Shown here one piece after another: positions 16,547 to 24,014 of a stretch of DNA of 64,000 nt; the first letter of the stretch is position 1, and the number at the start of each line of letters is the position of its first letter. The position numbers were made by a program, and so were the translations under genes. The notes beneath the pieces were generated by a model. The model was not told where the DNA came from. It saw only the letters and a program-made list of their open reading frames with translations, and searched no databases. The stretch is from the NCBI GenBank assembly GCA_016235065.1, contig JACRMB010000005.1, forward strand, positions 182,733 to 246,732, given 5' to 3'. This DNA is from Actinomycetota bacterium. GTDB lineage: Bacteria; Actinomycetota; Thermoleophilia; BMS3ABIN01.

Positions 16547-16631
16547 CCTCCCTACGCTGGCATTACCCAGATCAGGTTCACGGGGTCAGTGACATATCAC
16601 TTTCTCAGCCGCTCAAGCGCAGCTCCCCCTA
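16547..16631 (-). promoter_or_regulatory. TPP riboswitch (THI element)
   Basis: The minus-strand sequence contains the conserved blocks of the thi-box: GGGGGAGCTGCGC, GGCTGAGA, TGACCCCGTGAACCTGATC and TGGGTAATGCCAGCGTAGGGA. The order and spacing fit the TPP aptamer. With the adjacent terminator it should switch off thi4-thiE-thiC-thiL-thiD when thiamin pyrophosphate is high. Confidence 0.97.
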
Positions 16632-16703
16632 TGTTTTGTAAAGCGATTATATCATCCGGGCGCAAGATGATTAAGGCAGTTCACCGCTTCTTGATCGTTG
16701 GCA

Positions 16704-16729
16704 TAAAAACAGCGGGCCAATTGCCCGCC
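16704..16729 (-). terminator. Terminator downstream of small zinc-ribbon gene
   Basis: On the minus strand, GCGGGC-AATTG-GCCCGC then TG and TTTTT. It ends the transcript of the 16843-17052 gene before the thiamin leader. Confidence 0.8.
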
Positions 16730-16842
16730 TCGAAACGCTTCTCTATATAGTTGTTCATTTTACTTATTTGTTGCAGCCTAACCTGCGCCCAGCATCATAC
16801 GCATGCTGCTTTATGGCCTTCTGTCCATCCCTCCTTCGAAGG

Positions 16843-17052
16843 TCAAGCTGCGTCCTGACCTGCTGCTACCAGATCGCCGACCGTTGAACTGGCTGCGAAG
16901 CTTTGCTCGGCATCCTCATCCAGAGCCATTGAGATTCCATGCCAGCGAATCAGTGAATCCGGGTCTTCGAAATCTTCGCCGCAGATCTCGCAGTAACCCC
17001 ACTTGTTCACCGAACCGGCTGACATGCAGACATCACAATCAAACATCTTCAT
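16843..17052 (-). CDS. Small CxxC zinc-ribbon-like protein
   Basis: 68-residue protein starting MKMFDCDVCMSAG, with two CxxC pairs (CDVC near residues 5-8 and CEIC near 21-24) separated by ~13 residues, followed by an acidic tail. The pairs could bind one zinc ion. The start at 17052 has AAGGAGG 8 bases upstream; the frame is open to 17091 but without a better site. It has its own terminator, so it is probably a single-gene unit. No function can be assigned. Confidence 0.7.
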   Translation of the reverse strand: MKMFDCDVCMSAGSVNKWGYCEICGEDFEDPDSLIRWHGISMALDEDAEQSFAASSTVGDLVAAGQDAA

Positions 17053-17262
17053 CGCCTCCACCTCCTTGCTTACATGAGACGCCCTATCCAAGCGTCAAAG
17101 CCAGCTTATTGAGTTATTACGAAATACGGTATCGGGGAATGACCTTACTTATGGTTAAGAACTACCCGGATACCCTGAAAGGCAAACCCCGCCCGGCAGA
17201 TAGCCGTAGACGGGGCGGATCAATTGCAGAAATCTGTCGTAATAAAGCGTTCTGGACGTTTT

Positions 17263-18315
17263 CTAGACCTTTTTTTTGCCTGGCGAGGCGGAAATCGGGC
17301 AGAAAGGCATCTTGTCCTCATCCATTGCCATGAACATGTCTACGACTTCCGGGTCGAACTGGCTGCCTCGGTTGGCCATCAACTGGCTCCTGGCTTTTTC
17401 CGGGGGCATGGCGCTCCTGTAAGGACGGCATGATGTCATGGCGTCGTAGGCATCGGCCACACCCATGAGCCTCGAGCCTATCGGGATATCTTCTCCGGCT
17501 AGCCCTTCCGGATAGCCCCCGCCAGAAAACCGCTCGTGGTGGTGCAGCACGATCGCCAGCACTTCGGGATCGCGGATCACTGGCTTAAGGATGCGCTCGC
17601 CGATGCCGGGATGTTCCTTGATGAAGTCGAACTCCTGCTCTGTTAGTCTGTCGGGCTTGTGCAGGATCTCCTCAGGAACACCGATCTTGCCGATATCGTG
17701 AACCAGACCGGCGAGGCGGATCCTGTCCTGATCTTCTTCAGAAAGTCCTGATTCCCGGGCAAGGGTCACGGCCAGCTCGGTAACGCGCATGGAATGACCG
17801 TTTGTATATGGGTCCTTGGCCTCAAGCGCTTCTGCCAGAGCCTTCACTGCGCCGAGGAATGTTTGCCTGATCTCTTCCGTCTGCTGCTCGACCTTGTCCT
17901 CGAGTTTCATCCGGTATTCACGGTTTGCGAGCAGCAACTCCTTTTTCTCCAGCGCCCTGTCGACACTCAACATCACTTCAACGAGGTTGAACGGTTTGGT
18001 GACATAGTCACTCGCCCCCTGTTTCATGGCGTTGATGGCGGTCTGGGTGTCCGCGACAGCGGTGACCATGATCACAGCAGTGTCGGGACACTTCTCCCGG
18101 ATTTCCTGAAGCAGCTCTACCCCGGACTTGCCCGGCATCATGATGTCACTCAGCACCAGATCGACGACACAGCCTTCCATCATGGCAAGCGCCTCAGCCG
18201 CATCTGAGGCAGTGCTGCACTGGTATCCCTCTGACTCGAGAGTCCGCTGCAGGATCTCGCGGATCGTCGCCTCATCATCAACAACCAGGATTCTGATATT
18301 TTTTTTATCCTGCAT
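17263..18315 (-). CDS. Response regulator with REC and HD-GYP domains (c-di-GMP phosphodiesterase)
   Basis: 350 residues. The N-terminal receiver (~8-120) has the DDE acidic pair, phospho-acceptor Asp in LVLSDIMMPGKSG, and Lys in VTKPF. A short coiled linker follows, then an HD-GYP domain (~155-335) with GHSMRVTELA, the metal-binding HDIGKIGVPEEIL, HH in VLHHHERFSGGGYPEG and the GYP motif. Such proteins hydrolyse c-di-GMP when phosphorylated. The gene overlaps the upstream histidine kinase by 11 bases, so the kinase is its probable partner. The C-terminus ends in a lysine-rich tail. Confidence 0.93.
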   Translation of the reverse strand: MQDKKNIRILVVDDEATIREILQRTLESEGYQCSTASDAAEALAMMEGCVVDLVLSDIMMPGKSGVELLQEIREKCPDTAVIMVTAVADTQTAINAMKQGASDYVTKPFNLVEVMLSVDRALEKKELLLANREYRMKLEDKVEQQTEEIRQTFLGAVKALAEALEAKDPYTNGHSMRVTELAVTLARESGLSEEDQDRIRLAGLVHDIGKIGVPEEILHKPDRLTEQEFDFIKEHPGIGERILKPVIRDPEVLAIVLHHHERFSGGGYPEGLAGEDIPIGSRLMGVADAYDAMTSCRPYRSAMPPEKARSQLMANRGSQFDPEVVDMFMAMDEDKMPFCPISASPGKKKV

Positions 18316-20896
18316 TATCAGCCAGTCCTTTCATGTCAGCCACCTCATCCATGCCTATTTCAGGAATATCCACTGATGCTTGGGCCGCAGCCGGAAGCTC
18401 AACCGTCAAGGTCGCACCATTTCCTTTCCTGTTCGCTACCCTGATATTCCCGCCATGCTCCTCGATGATGCCATAACAGATACTCAGGCCGAGACCAGGA
18501 CCCTGGCCGACTTCCCTTGTGGTGAAGAACGGATCGAAGATCCTCCCCTCGTCCTCTGCCGCGATGCCGTCACCGTTATCGGTAACCGACAACAAGACCT
18601 TATCCCCATCGGCGCGAGTGGAAACACTGATGATCCCGGGATGCCCGGAGTCCACCACAGCCTGTATGGCATTGTTGAGCAGATTGAGGATGACCTGCTC
18701 GATCTGGTGCAGATCCGCCATCGCGCGCGGCAACCCGGCGTCAAAAACAGTCTCGATCCTGATGTTTTTAAGAGTCATCTCATAAGCCCGCAGATCAAGA
18801 ACAGAACGGATCGCCTGGTTGATGTCGACCAGGGTTTTCTGCGGTTTGTACTTTCTGGAGAAAGCCATGAGGTTCTGGACGATCTTTGATGCACGCTGTG
18901 CCTCGTTCAGGATCGACCTGATGTCGTCCGGCGACGGGCTCCCGCGATTTTCTTCGCATTTTCGAAGCATGAGTTGCGAGAAGCCGATGACCCCTGTTAG
19001 AGGATTGTTGAGTTCGTGGGCTACTCCGGAGACGAGTTGCCCCACAGCAGCCATCTTCTCTGACTGCAACAGCTGCTCGCGTAACAGTTTTCTTTCGGTG
19101 ATATCTCTCAATACATGTACAAGGCCGATGACTGATCCTTCGGAATCGAAGACCGGGTTCATCGAAAGGCGGAAGAATTTCTTGAGAGCGGGATCCTCGA
19201 TCTCGATCGAGACTGACTCGCCTGTCTGGATCACTTCTTTTTGCGGACACTGGATAAACGGCATGCCGCTATGATGAATCGCTTTATAGCAGGTGCTGCC
19301 GACCAGCTCTGCCTTGGTTGTGCCGAGCAGTTCTGCCATGGCGCGATTAGCATGAACGATCCTGAAGTTCATATCATGGACTGAAACGCCGTCGGTCATG
19401 GAATCGAAGGTCGTCTCCCAGGCATTCTTCGCCCTGGCTATGTTGTGAAAGTAATCCTGGTTCTGTGCGGCCACTCCGATCTGAGCTGCCAGAGACCGGA
19501 GGATCCTGATATCCGTTTCATGGTATTCGTCCTTTTCGGAGTCCATCAGGATCAAGACGCCGATCAGGGTTCCTCTAGTCGAGATGGGCGCCATGACCGG
19601 TTTTTTGAAACCCTCCCTGGCGATCATCAGTTGTGCTGACCGGTACCTTCTGAAGAATGCATCGACATCGATGAGTCCGGTCCCTGGGTCCATGAATTCG
19701 TCGAGCTCTTCCGAAAGATCGAGAAGCCGCATGAATACCGATGCCTGTGGAGAGATTCCCATGTGCGCTGCCAGCCTCAAAGAGCCGCCTCCATCCTGCC
19801 TGAGAAGGATCGCCCCGGCGCAGACACCAACAGCGTGAGCGACATTTGCCAATGCTTCTTCGAGGACTTCCTCTATATCATCGAAAGACTCGGAAAGAGA
19901 ACTTCCCACTTCATTGAGTACGGACAGTTCGAGATTTCGACGTTTCAACGATTCACTCGCCGTCACCAGGGCGGTTATATCGTGAAATACGGCCATGCGC
20001 CCCTCCTCTGATCCACTGTCGTCGAGAATGGGACTGATCGTCACGGAGTAATTGCTGCCGGTACGCTCGAACTCTACTATCCGTAAGCCGTTTTTCAGAT
20101 AGACTTCGCAGCGCTCACAGGCGTCGCGTTTCTGACGGAAGGTACCCTGGATCTCGTTGTGGCAATATGTACCACATTGTAGCCAGCATCGCAGGTCATC
20201 GCTTTCAAAGGATGGACAATTCCCATGTTCACAATTCTTTTCCAGCCAGCACTTGACCTTGCTTGCATCGGGAACGATATCCGGAGCATTCACGCATTGC
20301 TCCACATCTGAAATGCCGATGTGCCCTGTGCCACGGATCTGCTTTTCGAGCAGGCCGATTGCAGCCTCGGCGGCCGGGTTGGCTGACACTACATGACCAT
20401 GCGTATCAAAGATGATGATGCCGTCAGTAATTGCCTGATGAATGGAACGGAACCTGCCCCGCTCAGTACGAATCATGGACAGGCTGCCCTGCATGGAAAC
20501 CATCATGTGATTATAGGATTCCGCCAGAGTGTCTTCGCCGTCATTAGACGGGGTTTCGAGCCTATGTGCCAGTTCGCCATCAGCTGCAGATCTCATTGCC
20601 TGTTCGAGACGGCGATCCCGGCGATTTCTGCTCCTGATCTCGTTCATGGAATAAACGGGGAGCACGACTGCAGCCCCAAAAGAAAGCACACCGATAACGA
20701 GTGTGACGGCCTTGTTCAGCGAATCGCCCGATCCGCCCCCAAAAGATAGCGCTACTACAGTGAAACCAGCAACAAGGAATAGGGGCGTGACTACTAGAAT
20801 AAACACAGGGATGGAAGAAATTCTTATTCCCTGCTGGCTATTGGTTTCACCCGTCGCTTCATCCGGTGAATGACTTTCGGCAGGGTCGGCGCTCAT
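18305..20896 (-). CDS. Membrane sensor histidine kinase with HAMP, PAS, two-CW insert and GAF
   Basis: Numbering from the longer TTG start at 20959: two membrane helices (~47-72 and 83-103), a HAMP-like linker, PAS (~170-330), GAF (~350-500), a second PAS (~515-620) and the HisKA/HATPase core. The phospho-acceptor is His648 in GVAHELNNPLTG; ATP-binding motifs are LLNNAIQAV, DNGDGI and GQGPGLGLS. Inside the first PAS is a Cys-rich insert (222-284) with two CW pairs (237-238, 258-259) and six further Cys, matching the two-CW module. I prefer ATG 20896 (863 residues), though both starts lack a strong ribosome site. It is cotranscribed with the HD-GYP regulator. The Cys insert could sense metal or redox state (inference). 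Confidence 0.9.
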   Translation of the reverse strand: MSADPAESHSPDEATGETNSQQGIRISSIPVFILVVTPLFLVAGFTVVALSFGGGSGDSLNKAVTLVIGVLSFGAAVVLPVYSMNEIRSRNRRDRRLEQAMRSAADGELAHRLETPSNDGEDTLAESYNHMMVSMQGSLSMIRTERGRFRSIHQAITDGIIIFDTHGHVVSANPAAEAAIGLLEKQIRGTGHIGISDVEQCVNAPDIVPDASKVKCWLEKNCEHGNCPSFESDDLRCWLQCGTYCHNEIQGTFRQKRDACERCEVYLKNGLRIVEFERTGSNYSVTISPILDDSGSEEGRMAVFHDITALVTASESLKRRNLELSVLNEVGSSLSESFDDIEEVLEEALANVAHAVGVCAGAILLRQDGGGSLRLAAHMGISPQASVFMRLLDLSEELDEFMDPGTGLIDVDAFFRRYRSAQLMIAREGFKKPVMAPISTRGTLIGVLILMDSEKDEYHETDIRILRSLAAQIGVAAQNQDYFHNIARAKNAWETTFDSMTDGVSVHDMNFRIVHANRAMAELLGTTKAELVGSTCYKAIHHSGMPFIQCPQKEVIQTGESVSIEIEDPALKKFFRLSMNPVFDSEGSVIGLVHVLRDITERKLLREQLLQSEKMAAVGQLVSGVAHELNNPLTGVIGFSQLMLRKCEENRGSPSPDDIRSILNEAQRASKIVQNLMAFSRKYKPQKTLVDINQAIRSVLDLRAYEMTLKNIRIETVFDAGLPRAMADLHQIEQVILNLLNNAIQAVVDSGHPGIISVSTRADGDKVLLSVTDNGDGIAAEDEGRIFDPFFTTREVGQGPGLGLSICYGIIEEHGGNIRVANRKGNGATLTVELPAAAQASVDIPEIGMDEVADMKGLADNAG

Positions 20897-21113
20897 AATC
20901 CAGCGCCCGGAATTTGATTTCTGCCCGGGGAACGATAATAGCTTGTTAAACTCACGCAAACAGTCATTTTGACATTCAGATAGACTTTTGGCGGAGTTTG
21001 ATAACGTTCGCCTCCCCGCCCAGTATTAGTCCATCGGCAGAAGAAATAAGTGTCTTGACCAGTTGAGGAGGTGATTGCGAAGTTTATTATTGTGTATTAG
21101 CACGCATATTTAT

Positions 21114-21143
21114 TTGACCTTTTATCCTTTTGGATATTAGATT
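21114..21143 (+). promoter_or_regulatory. Promoter of the H1-like gene
   Basis: TTGACC (21114-21119), an 18-base spacer and TAGATT (21138-21143), giving a 5' leader of ~55 bases before the start at 21205. The rest of the 308-base gap after the kinase start shows no gene. Confidence 0.5.
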
Positions 21144-21204
21144 AGGTCAGCAGGCGGGGCGTTGATAGCTGCGCCCGGTACAAATCCTTACAAGGAGGCG
21201 TCGT

Positions 21205-21654
21205 ATGGCAGCAAAAAAAACAGCACCCAAGAAGAAAACTGCAGCAAAGACCAAGGCAGTCGCAAAGAAAAAAGTAGCTACCAAGTCCAAGGCTAAAGCT
21301 AAACCGGCAGCGAAGAAGACCGTCGCCAAGAAGACCACAGCCCGTAAGCCGGCCGCGAAGAAGACCGTCGCCAAGAAGAAGACCACAGCTAAAAAGACCA
21401 CTGCCCGCAAGCCTGCTGCCAAGAAGACCGCAGCCAAGAAAACCACTGCCAGGAAACCGGCCGCCAAGAAGACCACAGCCCGTAAGCCGGCCGCGAAGAA
21501 GACCGTCGCCAAGAAGAAGACAACTGTCGCCAAGAAGAAGACAACTGCTAAAAAGACCACTGCCCGCAAGCCTGCTGCCAAGAAGACCGTCGCAGCACGC
21601 AAGACAACTAAAAAAGCTGCTCCCAAGAAAGCTGCGGCCAGAAAAAAGAAATAG
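21205..21654 (+). CDS. Histone-H1-like Lys/Ala-rich DNA-binding protein
   Basis: 149 residues made almost wholly of Lys, Ala, Thr, Pro and Arg, built from repeats such as KKTTARKPAAKKTVAKK. This is the composition of the eukaryotic histone H1 tail and of bacterial H1-like proteins (Chlamydia Hc2, Bordetella BpH1). It starts after a strong AAGGAGG site at 21192-21199. There is no globular domain, so it probably binds DNA or RNA by charge and compacts the nucleoid (family knowledge and inference). The coding DNA contains near-identical direct repeats of 20-50 bases, so length may vary between strains. The hydrophobic antisense ORF is an artefact of the repeats. Confidence 0.9.
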   Translation: MAAKKTAPKKKTAAKTKAVAKKKVATKSKAKAKPAAKKTVAKKTTARKPAAKKTVAKKKTTAKKTTARKPAAKKTAAKKTTARKPAAKKTTARKPAAKKTVAKKKTTVAKKKTTAKKTTARKPAAKKTVAARKTTKKAAPKKAAARKKK

Positions 21655-21715
21655 TTTTTCTGCAACCGCAGGTTAAAGGTGATCGAAATCAGCCAAACGC
21701 CTGAAGGCGGGATAA

Positions 21716-22348
21716 ATGGACGTATTTGACGCCATCAGGGATAGGCGTAGCCATCGCGCGTTCGAGCAGAAACCAGTGGAGCCTGAGAAGATCGACCTGA
21801 TTCTCGAGGCAGCGCAATGGGCACCGTCCCCCGCGAACAGTCAGCCGTGGGAATTCATCGTGATCACGGACGGTGTCACGAGATCACGGATCGCGGCCTT
21901 ATCGGAGGAAGCCAGAGGATCGGGCTCCGTTGAGATCCACGGTTATTCGTTCGTACGTCCTGCACCATATCTATCTGAAGAAAACGGCTCAGAACCGGAA
22001 ACGATTCCTTCGCATCAATACTCGCTGGCTTTCATGGAGACCGTGCCGGTCATGATCGCTGTTGTCGGCAATCCTCACACAAGCCTGCGGCAGGCATCGA
22101 CAAACCGGCCTGGAGATGGTTACAAGTATGCATGCGCTGCTGCCATACAGAACATGTTGCTGGCGGCTCAGGCGCAAGGGCTGGGTAGTCTTTGGTTCAC
22201 CTTCTTTGACAGGACAGCGCTTTCGCAGTTTCTGAATGTGCCAGCTGACAAAAACCTGATCTCGATCGTATTCCTCGGTTATCCATCTGCAGATCCGCCA
22301 TCACCCGGCCGCTATCCATTGAAGAAGATCGTGCGAAGGCTGGATTGA
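21716..22348 (+). CDS. Nitroreductase-family FMN oxidoreductase
   Basis: 210 residues. Family features are DAIRDRRSHRAFEQKPV at the N-terminus (FMN phosphate-binding Arg-Arg-Ser), AAQWAPSPANSQPWEFIVI, and a C-terminal GLGSLWFTFFDR and VFLGYPSADPPSPGR. Members are dimeric FMN enzymes that reduce nitro compounds, quinones or enones with NAD(P)H. The stop overlaps the start of the downstream iron-sulfur flavoprotein (TGATG), so the two are translationally coupled and may share electrons or a substrate. Confidence 0.9.
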   Translation: MDVFDAIRDRRSHRAFEQKPVEPEKIDLILEAAQWAPSPANSQPWEFIVITDGVTRSRIAALSEEARGSGSVEIHGYSFVRPAPYLSEENGSEPETIPSHQYSLAFMETVPVMIAVVGNPHTSLRQASTNRPGDGYKYACAAAIQNMLLAAQAQGLGSLWFTFFDRTALSQFLNVPADKNLISIVFLGYPSADPPSPGRYPLKKIVRRLD

Positions 22349-22935
22349 TGGTCATGGTCCTGGGCATACTCGGCAGCCCACGTGCTGGCGGCAATACGGA
22401 CATACTCCTCGATAAGGCTCTGGCAGGCGCCAGAGATGCCGGCGCCGACGTCGAAAAAATCAGCCTTTGCGACCTGGATATCGCTGGTTGCCTCGAATGT
22501 AATGATTGCTACGAGTCCGGCACATGCACGATCGGTGACGATATGGATCGCGTCTACGACGCACTCGAGCGGTCCGACCGGATAATCCTGGCATCGCCGA
22601 TGTTCTTCATGGGTGTCACTGCCCAGGCAAAGGCTGTCATCGACCGCTGCCAGTGTTACTGGGCATTGAAGTATATCCTGAAAGAGGAATTCCCCCGCCC
22701 AAAGGACGCCCCGCTCCGTTATGGATCATTCATCGGCGTCGGCGGCACCAGGGGCGAAAAACTCTTTGACGGCACCATGCTCACACTAAAATATTTTTTT
22801 GACGCTATTGCCGCCAGACCTGCCGAAGACCTGTATGTGCTTGTCAGGGGAGTCGATGCTTCAGGGGACGTGCTCGGACGGGAGGCGGAACTGCAGGCAG
22901 CTTATGATTCCGGAAAGGCGATCGCCGTCCTGTAA
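22348..22935 (+). CDS. Iron-sulfur flavoprotein (Isf-like NADPH-dependent FMN reductase)
   Basis: 195 residues of the flavodoxin-like FMN reductase fold. The FMN-phosphate loop is GSPRAGGNTDILLD near the N-terminus. CLECNDCYESGTC has the compact CX2CX2CX5C spacing characteristic of archaeal Isf proteins, which bind a [4Fe-4S] cluster. ILASPMFFMGVTAQAKAVIDR is the conserved FMN-contacting region. Isf enzymes accept electrons from ferredoxin and reduce O2, peroxide or quinones in anaerobes. I start at ATG 22348, which overlaps the nitroreductase stop; a TTG one codon earlier is also possible. Confidence 0.85.
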   Translation: MVMVLGILGSPRAGGNTDILLDKALAGARDAGADVEKISLCDLDIAGCLECNDCYESGTCTIGDDMDRVYDALERSDRIILASPMFFMGVTAQAKAVIDRCQCYWALKYILKEEFPRPKDAPLRYGSFIGVGGTRGEKLFDGTMLTLKYFFDAIAARPAEDLYVLVRGVDASGDVLGREAELQAAYDSGKAIAVL

Positions 22936-23003
22936 TAAAGATTGTCGCTACGGGGTCTAGCTGGATCTGGTCTGGGCCCTTTAAGGCCCGGCATCCAGAA
23001 AGG

Positions 23004-23282
23004 TCAAGCGTCTTCGACACCCATCATCAGGCGCCTGTTGGGATTGTCGTGAGGATCCTGGGTGATCCGGCGATCTACGACCACCTTCAACTCCGGATTC
23101 TTGCAGGATATCTCCTCGCAACGCTTCTTCAGATACGGCATCTGACGATCCACAATTAGCAGCATGCCATCATCTGAAGGCACCAGCGCCGACTTGAAGC
23201 CGCAGATCCGGCAGCCGCTGAATTGTTCAACCGGCTCCTCCTGCTTATGCTGTCCGCAATATGGGCATGCGAGAGATTTCAT
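23004..23282 (-). CDS. Small protein with N-terminal zinc ribbon
   Basis: 92 residues. Two CxxC knuckles (CPYC at 6-9, CRIC at 24-27) form a likely zinc ribbon in the first 30 residues. The rest is a mixed charged domain with another Cys pair separated by several residues (KRCEEISCKN). No enzyme motif is visible. It faces the Isf gene tail to tail; the 68-base gap can fold into a GC hairpin without a T-run. No function can be assigned. Confidence 0.65.
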   Translation of the reverse strand: MKSLACPYCGQHKQEEPVEQFSGCRICGFKSALVPSDDGMLLIVDRQMPYLKKRCEEISCKNPELKVVVDRRITQDPHDNPNRRLMMGVEDA

Positions 23283-23354
23283 GCTTTAGAGTATAGTCTC
23301 GCGCATTGTCTCTCGGCATAGGGGATATCCCTGAAATAGCGTGATCAAGGGGAA

Positions 23355-23429
23355 TGGCTCCTCGGGTAGGACTCGAACCTACAACAATCCGGTTAACAGC
23401 CGGATGCTCTACCATTGAGCTACCGAGGA
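23355..23429 (-). tRNA. tRNA-Asn (anticodon GUU)
   Basis: On the minus strand, acceptor TCCTCGG/CCGAGGA is fully paired, the D arm GCTC/GAGC is present, anticodon stem TCCGG/CCGGA has loop CTGTTAA (anticodon GTT), and the T arm surrounds TTCGAGT. Discriminator G and an encoded CCA follow (23355-23357). Confidence 0.96.
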
Positions 23430-23448
23430 GCATCAATGGATCTATAGC

Positions 23449-23478
23449 ATTATAGAGGTGCGCAAACCGGCATTTCAA
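23449..23478 (-). promoter_or_regulatory. Promoter of tRNA-Asn
   Basis: On the minus strand, TTGAAA (23473-23478), an 18-base spacer and a consensus TATAAT (23449-23454). The predicted start is ~12 bases before the mature tRNA. Confidence 0.65.
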
Positions 23479-23489
23479 GGAAGCTTGCC

Positions 23490-23768
23490 TCAGTCGGCCT
23501 GAATCAGCGACCGGACTGCATCGATCCTGCCCTGCATCTCTTCAGGATGTGCCTGGTAAGCTATACACTTCTCGCAGCTGGCGAGGAAAGAAAGCCAGTA
23601 CTCTCTCTGGCTGCCGGGTAAAACCGTGACCACGGCTTCCCAGTCTACTTCCCAACACCCCAGATTCTCGCGATAGGCAGGACAGCTCGCCTTTTCACGA
23701 TCCACATGCTTCATCATGCAGTTGGGCTTCATCTCCCAACATTTTGAAATTGCATCAGATTCATCCAC
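23490..23768 (-). CDS. Stand-alone two-CW domain protein
   Basis: 92 residues from GTG 23768, which has GGGGAGG 8 bases upstream; the frame is open to 23777. The protein has two Cys-Trp pairs (KCWEM and GCWEV) with intervening and trailing Cys (PNC, ASCPAY, SCEKC). This is the same order CW-C-C-CW-C-C seen in the insert of the histidine kinase at 18305-20896. The domain is known as two-CW, but its function is not established to my knowledge. The Cys set could bind a metal or respond to redox state. It is transcribed on its own, just downstream of a consensus-like promoter. Confidence 0.75.
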   Translation of the reverse strand: MDESDAISKCWEMKPNCMMKHVDREKASCPAYRENLGCWEVDWEAVVTVLPGSQREYWLSFLASCEKCIAYQAHPEEMQGRIDAVRSLIQAD

Positions 23769-23837
23769 GGCCCTCACCTCCCCGCCTTCAGTGTCGCGCT
23801 GGGGGCGCGACTATCACTATGGAGCTGTGGCGAGGCA

Positions 23838-23865
23838 AGTATATCACTTCAGCTCTCAGTCTCAA
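23838..23865 (-). promoter_or_regulatory. Promoter of the two-CW gene
   Basis: On the minus strand, TTGAGA (23860-23865), a 16-base spacer and TATACT (23838-23843). The leader then contains a perfect 7-bp hairpin GTCGCGC-CCCCA-GCGCGAC (23793-23811) just before the ribosome-binding site. Confidence 0.5.
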
Positions 23866-24014
23866 GTACAAGTGTCAACTGAAACGGTGGCTACAGATGA
23901 CATACTGATAGCGTAATTGGTCTCTGGCTGAGGGGGACATCTAATGAGACTTGCAGACTGAACTCAAATGCGGGGGTTCTGAATATGCTGCCGGATCGGA
24001 TCAAGCTGGAATAC

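Noticed and set aside
16660..16765. 25-codon minus-strand ORF (MNNYIEKRFEAG...) upstream of the TPP riboswitch
   Set aside because: No ribosome site, and it runs through a clear terminator hairpin at 16704-16729.
17187..17219. GGCAAACC followed by a GC-rich hairpin, at first suggesting a c-di-GMP-I riboswitch near the HD-GYP gene
   Set aside because: The GACGCAAAGCC and CGGTAG parts of the aptamer are missing, and the position is downstream of the HD-GYP gene. It is more likely a weak terminator-like stem.
21147..21665. 172-codon hydrophobic ORF antisense to the H1-like gene
   Set aside because: The complement of Lys/Ala/Thr codons gives Phe/Leu/Ala/Val, mimicking a membrane protein. The sense strand has promoter and ribosome site.
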